From Flagellimonas amphidinii (lineage in GTDB: Bacteria; Bacteroidota; Bacteroidia; Flavobacteriales; Flavobacteriaceae): a DNA stretch of 64,000 nucleotides. The position numbers and the translations under genes are program-made. Below are positions 24,819-34,300 of the stretch, piece by piece. Location: contig NZ_JABFNN010000041.1 in assembly GCF_013090115.1 (NCBI RefSeq), forward strand, positions 1-64,000. The letters run 5' to 3'. The notes under the pieces were generated by a model. It was not told the origin of the DNA and did no database searches. It saw only the letters and a list, made by a program, of their open reading frames with translations. Each line of letters opens with the position of its first letter. Position 1 is the stretch's first letter.

Positions 24819-25997
24819 CTACTTAAAAGCAGGTATTCCTGTAATGTCTGCGCCCGTAATCAATAAATGGATATCATGGGTGCCTTCGTAGGTGATCACA
24901 CTTTCCAAATTCATCATATGCCGCATAATGCTGTACTCACCAGTAATGCCCATTCCCCCTAAAATTTGTCGTGCTTCGCGAGCAATTTTAATGGCCATAT
25001 CCACATTGTTTCGTTTGGCCATGGAGATTTGCGCTGTAGAGGCCCTACCCTCATTTTTAAGCTGTCCCAATCGAAAAGCCAACAATTGTGCCTTGGTAAT
25101 TTCGGTAATCATCTCGGCCAATTTCTTCTGTTGCAACTGATAGGCAGCAATAGGTTTTCCAAATTGGATACGTTCCTTGGCATATCGCAAGGCAGTATCG
25201 TAACAATCCATAGCGGCACCTATGGCTCCCCATGCAATTCCGTATCGAGCGGAATCCAAACAACCGAGCGGTGCACCCAGTCCGTTTTTCCCTGGCAATA
25301 GGTTTTCTTTGGGCACTTTTACATTGTCAAAAATCAATTCTCCCGTGGCCGAAGCCCGTAGTGACCATTTGTTATGGGTTTCTGGGGTGGAAAATCCTTC
25401 CATATCGCGTTCCACAATAAGACCGTGTATTCTTCCCTCTTCATTTTTGGCCCAGACCACAGCAACATCTGCAAATGGTGAGTTTGAAATCCAGAGTTTA
25501 GCTCCGTTCAGTAGATAATGGTCTCCCATATCCTTAAATTTGGTCTCCATTCCTCCAGGATTGGAACCATGATTGGGCTCTGTGAGTCCAAAACAACCCA
25601 TCCATTCCCCTGAAGCCAATTTCGGTAAATACTTTTTACGTTGTTCTTCGGTACCGTAGGTATAAATAGGGTACATGACCAAAGAGGATTGTACTGAAGC
25701 TGTTGAACGTACTCCACTGTCCCCTCTTTCAATTTCCTGCATAATCAAACCGTAACTAATCTGATCCAATCCAGCTCCACCATACTCCTCCGGAATATAC
25801 GGTCCAAAAGCACCGATTTCCGCAAGACCACCAATAATCTGCTTAGGAAATTCCGCTTTCTGGGCATACTCTTCAATAATTGGAGAGATGTCCCTTTTTA
25901 CCCATTGACGAGCAGCATCACGAACTAATTTGTGCTCATCGGAAAGCAAATCATCCAAATTGTAATAATCAGGGGCTTCAAATAAATCAGGTTTCAT
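24819..25997 (-). CDS. Acyl-CoA dehydrogenase, glutaryl-CoA dehydrogenase-like
   Basis: A 392-residue FAD-dependent acyl-CoA dehydrogenase. CFGLTEPNHGSNPGGMET and KLWISNSPFADVAVVWA (FAD/substrate binding), RIQFGKPIAAYQLQQKKLAEM and the C-terminal MNLESVITYEGTHDIH, whose Glu is the catalytic base, are all visible. The overall sequence, including DSGVRSTASVQSSLVMYPI, resembles glutaryl-CoA dehydrogenases, which oxidise and decarboxylate glutaryl-CoA in lysine and tryptophan breakdown. No pathway neighbour is adjacent, so a different acyl substrate is possible. Confidence 0.88.
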   Translation of the reverse strand: MKPDLFEAPDYYNLDDLLSDEHKLVRDAARQWVKRDISPIIEEYAQKAEFPKQIIGGLAEIGAFGPYIPEEYGGAGLDQISYGLIMQEIERGDSGVRSTASVQSSLVMYPIYTYGTEEQRKKYLPKLASGEWMGCFGLTEPNHGSNPGGMETKFKDMGDHYLLNGAKLWISNSPFADVAVVWAKNEEGRIHGLIVERDMEGFSTPETHNKWSLRASATGELIFDNVKVPKENLLPGKNGLGAPLGCLDSARYGIAWGAIGAAMDCYDTALRYAKERIQFGKPIAAYQLQQKKLAEMITEITKAQLLAFRLGQLKNEGRASTAQISMAKRNNVDMAIKIAREARQILGGMGITGEYSIMRHMMNLESVITYEGTHDIHLLITGADITGIPAFK

Positions 25998-26053
25998 ACA
26001 ACGTAATTTTGGTTAAAGGTAATGATGAAATATAACAATTTAGATAGGTATTG

Positions 26054-26767
26054 TTACATTTTTATATAAAATGCTTTGGTAAGTTCAATATACTCTTTTG
26101 TGTATTGATGTCGGTCCAACTCTATCACCAATTCTGAATACTTTGGTTTTGTTTTAAAAAATCCGAATTCCATTAGGCTTCGCTTAGCTTCTGAAGAAGG
26201 GGTTCCTTTTACCCTAGCAATTCGGATTGGGTTTAAACCTACTTCCTCTGCCGTACCAATAAATTTTTCTTCTTCCTTAAAAGGAAGAATAACGGAAAAA
26301 ACGCCCGTTTTTGACAATAGCTTTGCTACTCCATTCAACAATTCATCAAACGGAAGCGAGTTATTTTGGCGGGCCAAATCCCGTGAAGTGTTTCCGCTTG
26401 TCATCTCCTCGGAATAGAAAGGTGGATTGGAAACAATCAAATCATATTCATCATCTACCTCATCCACAAATTCATCAAACCCAGCATGATAGCAAAACAA
26501 TCGATTTGACCACATTGACATCTCAAAATTTTGGACGCATTGCTCATAAGCATTTTCATCCAACTCAATGGCATCAATAAGTTCGGCGTTGGAACGCTGT
26601 GCCAATTGCAAAGCGATTACTCCAGTTCCTGTACCAATGTCCAAAATGGATTCTGGGCCGTGTTCCAAAGAAGTCCAAGCCCCTAACAACACTCCATCCG
26701 TACCCACTTTCATGGCACATTTATCTTGTTCAATTGTAAACTCCTTGAATTTAAAGGGCTTGCTCAT
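26054..26767 (-). CDS. trmN6: tRNA1(Val) A37 N6-methyltransferase
   Basis: A 237-residue SAM-dependent methyltransferase of the YfiC/TrmN6 type. It has CAMKVGTDGVLLGAW near the N-terminus, the SAM motif LDIGTGTGVIALQLAQR, and the N6-adenine signature VSNPPFY. The family methylates A37 in tRNA1(Val). The first codons overlap the end of the upstream sulfatase gene by 17 bases, so the two are probably transcribed together despite unrelated functions. Confidence 0.88.
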   Translation of the reverse strand: MSKPFKFKEFTIEQDKCAMKVGTDGVLLGAWTSLEHGPESILDIGTGTGVIALQLAQRSNAELIDAIELDENAYEQCVQNFEMSMWSNRLFCYHAGFDEFVDEVDDEYDLIVSNPPFYSEEMTSGNTSRDLARQNNSLPFDELLNGVAKLLSKTGVFSVILPFKEEEKFIGTAEEVGLNPIRIARVKGTPSSEAKRSLMEFGFFKTKPKYSELVIELDRHQYTKEYIELTKAFYIKM

Positions 26768-28190
26768 CCAATCTTCCGGGCTCTCTTGTTTCTGTTCCTT
26801 CCAATTCCAATAAAGAATCCCCTAATCGTTTCCTCATAGTATTGGCCAAATATTTGATTTTAGCGACCACTTCCGGGTTCTCGTCAGCTACGTTTTTAGT
26901 CTCACTGATATCGTTCTCCAGGTCGTACAATTCGATTTCCTCCAGATTAATCATACGATAGTTCCCTGGCAATCCATCCTTGCCCGGTTCTTGCCCATCC
27001 ATGGTCCTATAGCGGTGTGGAAAATAGAGTTTCCATTTTCCATAGCGAACACCGAACATTTCATTTACTCGATAATAAAAAAAATAAGCTTCCTGGGGAC
27101 TCTCTTTGCTCTCTCCAGTCAAAACCTTCAGTACACTTTTTCCATCAATGATTTTCTTTGGCAATTCTGCATTGGTAAGCTCAGCTATGGTGGGCAGTAT
27201 ATCGATGGCCATAATAGGGACATCAATAGTACTTCCAGGTTTGAACATTCCGGGATATTTCATAATGAACGGTTCCCGTTGCCCGCCTTCCCAGGCCGTA
27301 CCTTTTCCTTCCCTTAAGGGAAAGGCACTACCAGCATGATTTCCATAAGATAGCCACGGGCCATTGTCCGAAGTGAAAATAACAATAGTGTTTTCTTCCA
27401 GATTATTTTCCTTGAGAGTCTCAAGAATCTGCCCAACAGACCAGTCAATTTCCATGATGACATCGCCATACAGACCACGTTCAGATTTTCCTTTGAACTT
27501 TTCGGAAACGAACAGGGGAACATGGGGCTGTGGGTGTGGCACATACAAAAAGAAAGGCTTGTCTTTGTTTCTTTGGATGAAATCCACGCTTCGCTTCGTA
27601 ATCTGGGTAGTCAGTTGGGATTGTTCCTCCAAGGTATCAATTATCGTTTCATTTTCATATAAAGGCAAATCTGGAAAATTGAAGATGGGTCCCTGTTGTG
27701 GATGGTAGGGCCACATATCATTGGAATATGGAATCCCAAACCACTCATCAAAACCATGTCTTGTCGGCAAAAACATAGGATGATGCCCCAAGTGCCACTT
27801 GCCAAAAATACCGGTTGCATATCCTCTTGCCCTGAGCATTTCCGCCAAAGTGGTTTCAGAAGCATTTATTCCATGGGTATTGTCCGGCCCCAACGCATTG
27901 TGAATCCCTATCCGATTAGGGTAACAGCCTGTTAAAATCCCTGCCCTTGACGCAGAACAAACGGCTTGAGCTGAATAATAGTTGGTGAGTCTAATTCCAT
28001 CGGCTGCCATTTGATCCAAATTTGGCGTTTTAATATTTGGGGAACCAAAGACACCTACATCTTGGTAACCTTGATCATCAGTAAATATCAATACCACGTT
28101 TGGAGGACCCTCCCTTTTTATTCTTTTGTTCTTTTTATCATGACAGGAGAACAAACATAAAAGAGTCAAAACAAGAAGTATTCGGTGCAT
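26751..28190 (-). CDS. Lipoprotein sulfatase (S1 family)
   Basis: A 479-residue sulfatase with a lipoprotein signal (LLCLFSC, lipidated Cys16). The formylglycine site is CSASRAGILTG (C78 to R82), fitting C-x-A/P-S-R, so it needs a formylglycine-generating enzyme encoded elsewhere. LIFTDDQGYQDVG and IFTSDNGPWLSYGNHAG hold the calcium ligands. It removes sulfate esters from a carbohydrate or other sulfated compound in the periplasm or at the cell surface; no glycoside hydrolase neighbours define the substrate. Confidence 0.92.
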   Translation of the reverse strand: MHRILLVLTLLCLFSCHDKKNKRIKREGPPNVVLIFTDDQGYQDVGVFGSPNIKTPNLDQMAADGIRLTNYYSAQAVCSASRAGILTGCYPNRIGIHNALGPDNTHGINASETTLAEMLRARGYATGIFGKWHLGHHPMFLPTRHGFDEWFGIPYSNDMWPYHPQQGPIFNFPDLPLYENETIIDTLEEQSQLTTQITKRSVDFIQRNKDKPFFLYVPHPQPHVPLFVSEKFKGKSERGLYGDVIMEIDWSVGQILETLKENNLEENTIVIFTSDNGPWLSYGNHAGSAFPLREGKGTAWEGGQREPFIMKYPGMFKPGSTIDVPIMAIDILPTIAELTNAELPKKIIDGKSVLKVLTGESKESPQEAYFFYYRVNEMFGVRYGKWKLYFPHRYRTMDGQEPGKDGLPGNYRMINLEEIELYDLENDISETKNVADENPEVVAKIKYLANTMRKRLGDSLLELEGTETREPGRLDEQAL

Positions 28191-28348
28191 ATTTTGGACT
28201 TAACGGTATTGTAAATATAATTCTTATTGTTTCGTGAACTTGTTTTTAGGATTCATGAAGTCAAACAGGTCATTCATTAGATAGGGGAAAAAAATTCCCT
28301 GTAACCACAATACATTCGAGGCCAATTCAAAACACCTAAACATATATT

Positions 28349-28924
28349 ATGAAAAAAGTTTTTCTTGCCATTATTATAATGGCCTCTGTTGTACAATTTT
28401 CCAACGCCCAAGAACAAAACAAATTCCGTGTTGGTTTAGATTTGGGATATGCCATGCCAGATGGTGGCGGCGGAGTCCTTATTGCTCTTGAACCCAAATA
28501 CAATATAGCAGCCAACATGAACATTGGTTTACGTATTGAATCTGCCGCAATGGCCAAAAATATTAGTGCAGCTGGGCTATCCGTGGAGAGTAAATTGGCT
28601 GCGAGTCAATCCTTCACTGGAACGTTTGATTACTATTTTAATTCTGGAACATCATCTTTTGCTCCATTTTTAGGAGCAGGAGTTGGCTATAGTTCTTTAG
28701 CCAATATTGAAGTCGAATTCGCCGAAATTGAAGGTTCAGCTAAAGCTGAGGTAGACGGTAAATTTGGAGGACTTATCAGAGCAGGTTTTGAGCTAGGCAA
28801 ACTACGATTGGCAGCAACTTATAATCTCATCGGCAAATCAGAAATAGAGGACTCTGAAATCAAAAACTCTTACTTAGGTATTTCCTTAGGGTTTTATGTT
28901 GGCGGAGGAAAATGGAAAAAATAG
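28349..28924 (+). CDS. Outer-membrane beta-barrel protein, paralogue 1
   Basis: A 191-residue protein with signal peptide (about 1-20, ending SNAQEQ), then alternating beta-strands forming a small OmpA/OmpW-like 8-stranded barrel: FRVGLDLGYAMPDGGG, ALEPKYNIAANMNIGLRIESAA, FTGTFDYYFNSGTSSFAPFLGAG and a C-terminal FGGLIRAGFELGKLRLAATYN. It is closely related to the next gene and was evidently tandem-duplicated. The function is unknown. A strong terminator follows, so each copy is a separate unit. Confidence 0.85.
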   Translation: MKKVFLAIIIMASVVQFSNAQEQNKFRVGLDLGYAMPDGGGGVLIALEPKYNIAANMNIGLRIESAAMAKNISAAGLSVESKLAASQSFTGTFDYYFNSGTSSFAPFLGAGVGYSSLANIEVEFAEIEGSAKAEVDGKFGGLIRAGFELGKLRLAATYNLIGKSEIEDSEIKNSYLGISLGFYVGGGKWKK

Positions 28925-28952
28925 ATGTTTCCTATCTTACAAAATTGATTCA

Positions 28953-28984
28953 AAAAGGAAAGCTTATAAGCTTTCCTTTTTTTC
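28953..28984 (+). terminator. Intrinsic terminator after barrel paralogue 1
   Basis: AAAGGAAAGCTTA and TAAGCTTTCCTTT (28954-28979) form a perfect hairpin followed by a run of T. It lies about 30 bases after the stop codon. Confidence 0.9.
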
Positions 28985-29149
28985 ATGAATGAAAAGAAAA
29001 TTCTTTTTATAACCGATAACAATGGTATTCCATCGATTTATCAACTGGGCAATAGCAATCATAAAATCCAAAGCCCCATTCATTAGTTCCGCAACACTCT
29101 CCTCAACACATCATTCTACATTCGCAACATATTATTCAATTTAACCCTT

Positions 29150-29737
29150 ATGAAAAAACTATTTTTAGCAGTTGTTGTTCTAGTAATGACAACACAATTC
29201 ACAAATGCACAGGAACAAAATAAATTCCGTGTAGGAATCGACTTTGGATACGCCACTCCGCAAGAAGGAGGTGGTGGTGCCTCTATTGCCTTGGAACCAA
29301 AGTACAATATTGCGGATAACATGAATGTTGGTTTACGCATAGAATCTGCTGCCATGGCCAGACAAATTGGTTCCACAGAAGCTGATGTATCCTCTAGCTT
29401 TTCCTACACAGGTACTTTTGACTATTACTTTAATTCAGGAAACTCAATCTTTGCTCCATTTATTGGAGCTGGTGTAGGGTATAATTCCTTAGGTAAAATT
29501 GGCGGTCTGGGTTCTGAAACTTTTGGGGAAGACAACTCATTTGCTGCCGAGGAAATAAAAGTTGATGGAAAATTTGGTGGCCTTTTGCGTGCCGGTTTTG
29601 AGCTTACAAAATTTCGCGCTGCATTTACTTATAATTTAATCGGTAAAACAGATTTTGTAGAAGGTTCAAAAATCAACAACTCGTATTTTGGAATTTCCTT
29701 TGGATTCTATCTTGGCGGAGGAAAATGGAAAAAATAA
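29150..29737 (+). CDS. Outer-membrane beta-barrel protein, paralogue 2
   Basis: A 195-residue paralogue of the preceding gene: same signal peptide pattern (TNAQEQ), NKFRVGIDFGYATP, LEPKYNIADNMNVGLRIE, FTGTFDYYFNSG-like YTGTFDYYFNSGNSIFAPF, and C-terminal SYFGISFGFYLGGGKWKK, nearly identical to its neighbour's ending. The variable region in the middle (about 105-130) differs in length and sequence, consistent with surface loops. It ends in a REP-bearing spacer and a terminator. Confidence 0.85.
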   Translation: MKKLFLAVVVLVMTTQFTNAQEQNKFRVGIDFGYATPQEGGGGASIALEPKYNIADNMNVGLRIESAAMARQIGSTEADVSSSFSYTGTFDYYFNSGNSIFAPFIGAGVGYNSLGKIGGLGSETFGEDNSFAAEEIKVDGKFGGLLRAGFELTKFRAAFTYNLIGKTDFVEGSKINNSYFGISFGFYLGGGKWKK

Positions 29738-29786
29738 ATTACCATCATAGTTTTCGTCAAGAAAGAATTTATTTTTAGACTCAGAT

Positions 29787-29865
29787 GTCATCCTGAATGA
29801 GGCACGAAGAGGGATTCCATAATCCTAGATTTAGAATAACATTTCTCACTTCTTTTGGAAATGAC
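29787..29865. repeat. GTCAT-type intergenic repeat
   Basis: Begins GTCATCCTGAATGAGG and ends TTTTGGAAATGAC, the same GTCAT...ATGAC framing as the repeats at 10977 and 19310, although the internal sequence differs. It lies between convergent genes. Confidence 0.65.
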
Positions 29866-29964
29866 AACCAACGTGAAAACAGGTTATGGAAACCAAAATA
29901 ATCGCTATGGCATTACAAGGTTTTAACCCTTAAACAGATAATAAATCCTATTTTATTTACAATC

Positions 29965-29994
29965 AAGGGGAAGTTTAATACTTTCCCTTTTTGC
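29965..29994 (+). terminator. Intrinsic terminator after barrel paralogue 2
   Basis: AAGGGGAAG (29965-29973) and CTTTCCCTT (29981-29989) form a 9-bp stem with one G-U pair, followed by TTTTTGC. It ends close to the rimM stop from the opposite strand. Confidence 0.75.
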
Positions 29995-30011
29995 TTTGGA
30001 CATAGCGTAGC

Positions 30012-30545
30012 TTAGTCATCGCCCAAGTACAGCTCCACCAAACCCTCAGGAGTTTTCACATGAATGGTTTTGGTTTCCCGGTCTAATTTGGTAATAATAT
30101 CGTCGGTAATGGGAATCAACAATTCCTTACCATCTTTCTCAGCTTCAAAAAGTTCCTGTGATGCGCTATCATTAACTGCTCTAATGACTCCTATATTACC
30201 ATGAACCTCATCCATCAGCGTGTAACCGATCACTTCATGAAAATAAAATTTGTTCCCGGATAATGGCGGGAGCATTTCCAAAGGAAGATATAATTCCGAA
30301 CCAACAATTTTATCTGCAGAGGATTCATCTTTTACATCTTCAAAATCTATACGCAGCAACGCCGATTTATGCAATCGGCAACGGTCAATAAAAAATGGAA
30401 CCAGATTGTTTCCCAATGAAACAAAAACTGATTCCATGTTTTCGTAGATTTCGGGTTCATCGGTATCGAGTTTTACCAATACCTCACCCTTAAAACTATA
30501 TTTTGATACGACTTTGCCCAGGTAGAAGCAATCCTCCTTGCGCAT
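30012..30545 (-). CDS. rimM: 16S rRNA processing protein RimM
   Basis: A 177-residue RimM. The N-terminal domain has CFYLGKVVSKYSFKGEVLV and the C-terminal PRC-barrel domain has YFHEVIGYTLMDE and ELLIPITDDIITKLDRETKTI. RimM binds ribosomal protein S19 and assists maturation of the 30S head. It follows rpsP by 11 bases, the usual rpsP-rimM operon order. Confidence 0.95.
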   Translation of the reverse strand: MRKEDCFYLGKVVSKYSFKGEVLVKLDTDEPEIYENMESVFVSLGNNLVPFFIDRCRLHKSALLRIDFEDVKDESSADKIVGSELYLPLEMLPPLSGNKFYFHEVIGYTLMDEVHGNIGVIRAVNDSASQELFEAEKDGKELLIPITDDIITKLDRETKTIHVKTPEGLVELYLGDD

Positions 30546-30556
30546 CGTCTGAAGTC

Positions 30557-31141
30557 TTATTCTTTTTCTTTGCCGGCCTCAGCCTCTGCAGCTGGAGCAG
30601 CTTCCTCAGTTGCAGGCTCTTCAACAGCAGCAGTTTCTTCTGCAGCCGCCTCTGCTCCTTCAGCAACTTCTTCCGCAGCCTCTTCTTCTACTTCTGGCAA
30701 AGCAGCAGCAGCTCTTTTATCGCTAACCTCTTTTTCAGCTTCCAAAGCTTTGGCCTTAGCTTCCGCTTCAGCTTTGCTCAAACCATCTCTTTTGGCTTGA
30801 ACCGCTTTTTCTTTCTCCTCCAACCAAGCGTTGAACTTTTCTTCCACCTGCTCTTCTGTCAAAGCTCCTTTACGAACCCCGCCCAACAAATGGTGCTTCA
30901 TCAAAACCCCTTTATAAGAAAGAATAGCTCTGGCAGTATCTGTAGGTTGCGCTCCATTCTGCAACCATTTTACAGAATCATCTACGCTAAGATCGATGGT
31001 AGCAGGATTGGTATTGGGATTATAAGTTCCCAATTTTTCCAAAAATTTACCATCTCTTTTTGATCTTGAATCAGCGGCTACTATCCAATAGAAAGGTTTT
31101 CCTTTTTTACCGTGTCTTTGAAGTCTAATTTTAACTGGCAT
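30557..31141 (-). CDS. rpsP: 30S ribosomal protein S16 with long acidic tail
   Basis: A 194-residue protein. The first 80-90 residues are ordinary S16 ([39 protein letters not shown]), a small-subunit assembly protein. The rest is an extension: first a charged helical region with a possible dimer-like coiled coil, then a low-complexity tail almost entirely of Ala and Glu. Extended S16 tails are characteristic of Bacteroidota. It is transcribed with rimM and preceded by a structured leader. Confidence 0.95.
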   Translation of the reverse strand: MPVKIRLQRHGKKGKPFYWIVAADSRSKRDGKFLEKLGTYNPNTNPATIDLSVDDSVKWLQNGAQPTDTARAILSYKGVLMKHHLLGGVRKGALTEEQVEEKFNAWLEEKEKAVQAKRDGLSKAEAEAKAKALEAEKEVSDKRAAAALPEVEEEAAEEVAEGAEAAAEETAAVEEPATEEAAPAAEAEAGKEKE

Positions 31142-31202
31142 ATCACATTAATTTGTAGGGTGCCCGACCCTGGTTATTAATTCTTTTTAAAGTCAAAAAA
31201 AC

Positions 31203-31245
31203 ATTTCCGAGAAATCGGAAACAAACCGCTTTCTGTTTAAGCGGG
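31203..31245 (-). promoter_or_regulatory. rpsP leader with two hairpins, the second terminator-like
   Basis: On the minus strand, downstream of the promoter at 31248-31255, CCGCTT and AAGCGG pair first. Then TTTCCGA-TTTC-TCGGAAA forms a perfect 7-bp stem followed by TG and a run of seven T. The order (promoter, hairpin, terminator-like hairpin, then about 60 bases to the ATG) resembles an attenuated ribosomal-protein leader. No known riboswitch or r-protein binding consensus was recognised. Confidence 0.55.
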
Positions 31246-31247
31246 TG

Positions 31248-31255
31248 CAAATATA
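31248..31255 (-). promoter_or_regulatory. rpsP promoter, TAnnTTTG -7 box
   Basis: Minus-strand TATATTTG matches the Bacteroidota -7 consensus TAnnTTTG exactly. A TTG (minus strand, within 31269-31273) lies about 18-20 bases upstream as -33 element. The transcript would start near 31241. Confidence 0.65.
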
Positions 31256-31386
31256 ATTCAAATCCCCTAACAACCAATAGATTTCGCCCTTTTTTATTCG
31301 TTGATAATTCGTTAAAACTCTTTTTTAGAAAATCTGTCTTCTTCTGTATTTTTATCCATTGCTTTTTTTGATCGATATACTCATAT

Positions 31387-34300
31387 ATGTACCTAATCTT
31401 TGACACCGAGACCACAGGCTTGCCCAAACGTTGGGACGCCCCTATTACCGATACGGACAACTGGCCACGATGCGTACAGATTGCATGGCAGTTGCACGAT
31501 GAAATGGGAAACTTGGTGGAACATCAAGATTTTTTGATTCAGCCTGAAGGTTTTAACGTGCCTTATGAAGCGGAACAGGTACACGGAATTTCCACGGCAC
31601 TTGCGGAACAGGATGGAGCAAAACTTACCGAGGTTCTGGAAGCATTCAATAAAGCCTTGGCACAAACAAAGTTTGTGGTCGGCCAAAATGTGGATTTTGA
31701 CATCAACATCATGGGCTGTGAATTCCACCGAATGGGAATAGAGAACTCCTTAGGTAATCTTCCCGTTTTAGATACTTGTACCGAGGCTACTGCAGAAATG
31801 TGCAAAATTCCCGGGGGTAGAGGTGGCAAATTTAAATTGCCCACCTTAACAGAACTGCATCAATTCCTATTTGGAGAACCATTTGCCGAGGCCCACAATG
31901 CCACCGCAGATGTTGAGGCCACTACCCGATGCTTTCTGGAACTGGTTCGGAAAAAGCATTTCACTATTCAGGAGCTGGATGTACAGCCCGATTATTACGA
32001 GCAATTTTCCGAGGCCAATCCCCAAGAGATTGAACTCATCGGGTTAAAACACATCAACCTTAAAAAGGCTTCAAAAGCTATTGCTGATGCCCTTTGGGAA
32101 AAAGATACCGGTGATGTTTCCGAAGCGGAAATCAATGAAAACATTGAAAGCCTTGCCAATGCCACATTTGCGCATTTGCACAACCACTCCCAATTTTCGG
32201 TGCTTCAATCCACCATCAATATTAAAAGTTTGGTCAAAGCTGCCGCCGAAAACGGAATGCCTGCGGTCGCCCTTACGGATCATGCCAATATGATGGGTGC
32301 CTTTCACTTTGTGAAAGAAATAAAAGGCCATAATAAAGGGGTTCAGGAAAGAAACAAAGAATTAGAAGAAAAAGGAGAACCAGCAGCCGAGCAAGAAATA
32401 AGCCCGATCATTGGGTGCGAATTTTATGTCTGCGAGGACCATTCCAACAAAAGTGTAAAAGATTACGGATATCAGATTGTGTTATTGGCCAAAAACAAAC
32501 AAGGCTATCTCAATCTGGCCAAAATGTCTTCCAAGGCCTATACGGATGGGTTCTATTATGTACCACGAATCGATAAAAAGATTGTGGAACAGTACAAGGA
32601 AAATGTAATCGCCCTCACAGGAAATCTATATGGAGAAGTCCCCAATAAAATTCTAAATGTTGGTGAAAAGCAAGCTGAAGAAGCGCTACTTTGGTGGAAA
32701 GAGCAGTTTGGAGAGGACTTTTATATTGAAATGATGCGCCACGGTCAAGAAGACGAAGACCGTGTAAATCAAGTTTTGACACAACTGGCCAAAAAACATG
32801 CTGTAAAACTAATAGCCACCAATAACACTTATTATTGTGATAAAAAAGATGCAGAGGCCCATGACATTCTTCTTTGTGTAAAAGATGGGGAAAAACAAGC
32901 CACGCCAATAGGTCGAGGTCGTGGCTATCGGTATGGACTCCCCAACCAAGAATACTACTTCAAATCTTCTGAAGAAATGAAGGAGCTGTTCAAGGACGTT
33001 CCCGATGCCATTCTCAATATTCAAGAAATAATCGACAAGGTTGAAGCTTTTGATCTAGCACGAGATGTTCTACTGCCCAAATTTGACATCCCAGATGAGT
33101 TTAAAGTCGAAGAAGACCAACTTGATGGAGGCAAGCGAGGAGAAAATGCCTATTTGCGACATATAACCTATAAAGGTGCTGAAAAACGTTATGGCGAAAT
33201 TACCGATGAGATTTCTGAACGTATCGATTTTGAATTGAGCACCATTGAAAACTCAGGTTACCCTGGCTATTTCCTGATTGTGGAGGATTTTATCCGCGAA
33301 GCTCGAAATATGGGGGTTTCCGTTGGACCAGGCCGGGGTTCAGCCGCAGGATCTGTAGTTGCGTATTGCTTGACCATTACCAATATCGACCCCTTAAAAT
33401 ACGATCTTCTTTTTGAGAGATTCTTGAATCCAGACAGGGTTTCCATGCCAGATATTGATATTGATTTTGATGATGAAGGACGGGGCAGGGTCATAGACTA
33501 CGTAATCAATAAATACGGCGCCAATCAGGTGGCACAAATCATCACCTACGGTACCATGGCAGCAAAATCTTCCATTCGAGACACTGCGAGAGTTTTGGAT
33601 CTACCTTTAAATGATGCCGACCGTATTGCCAAGCTCATCCCCAACATGTCCAAACTGGGCAAAATTTTTGGCGTAGACGAATCTGACCTGAAGAAAAAGT
33701 TCCGTTCAGATGAGTTGGACAAAGTTCATCAATTGCTGAATATTTCCGAAGGAGATGATTTAGAGGGTCAAACCGTGAACATGGCCCGCGTTCTGGAAGG
33801 CTCTTTGCGAAATACCGGAATACATGCCTGCGGGGTCATCATTACTCCAGACGACATCACCAATTTTGTTCCTGTGGCCACCGCAAAAGATTCCGATCTC
33901 TACGTGACCCAGTTTGATAACTCTGTGGTAGAAAGTGCCGGGCTCCTAAAAATGGACTTTTTGGGACTGAAGACCCTGACACTCATCAAGGACACCGTTA
34001 AAATTGTAAAAGCCCGCACAGGAGTCGAATTAATTCCAGATGAGTTCCCTTTGGATGATGAAAAAACCTATGAACTCTTTCAACGAGGAGATACCGTAGG
34101 AATATTCCAATATGAATCTCCTGGGATGCAAAAACATATGAAAAACCTAAAACCTACGGTTTTTGATGACCTTATTGCCATGAATGCCCTCTACCGCCCA
34201 GGCCCCATGGAATACATCCCCAGTTTTATTGCCAGAAAACATGGCGAAGAGGAGATTACCTATGACCTTCCGGATATGGAAGAGTACCTGAAAGAAACCT

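Noticed and set aside
30570..30800. 76-codon plus-strand frame rich in Ala and Ser
   Set aside because: Antisense shadow of the Ala/Glu tail of ribosomal protein S16.
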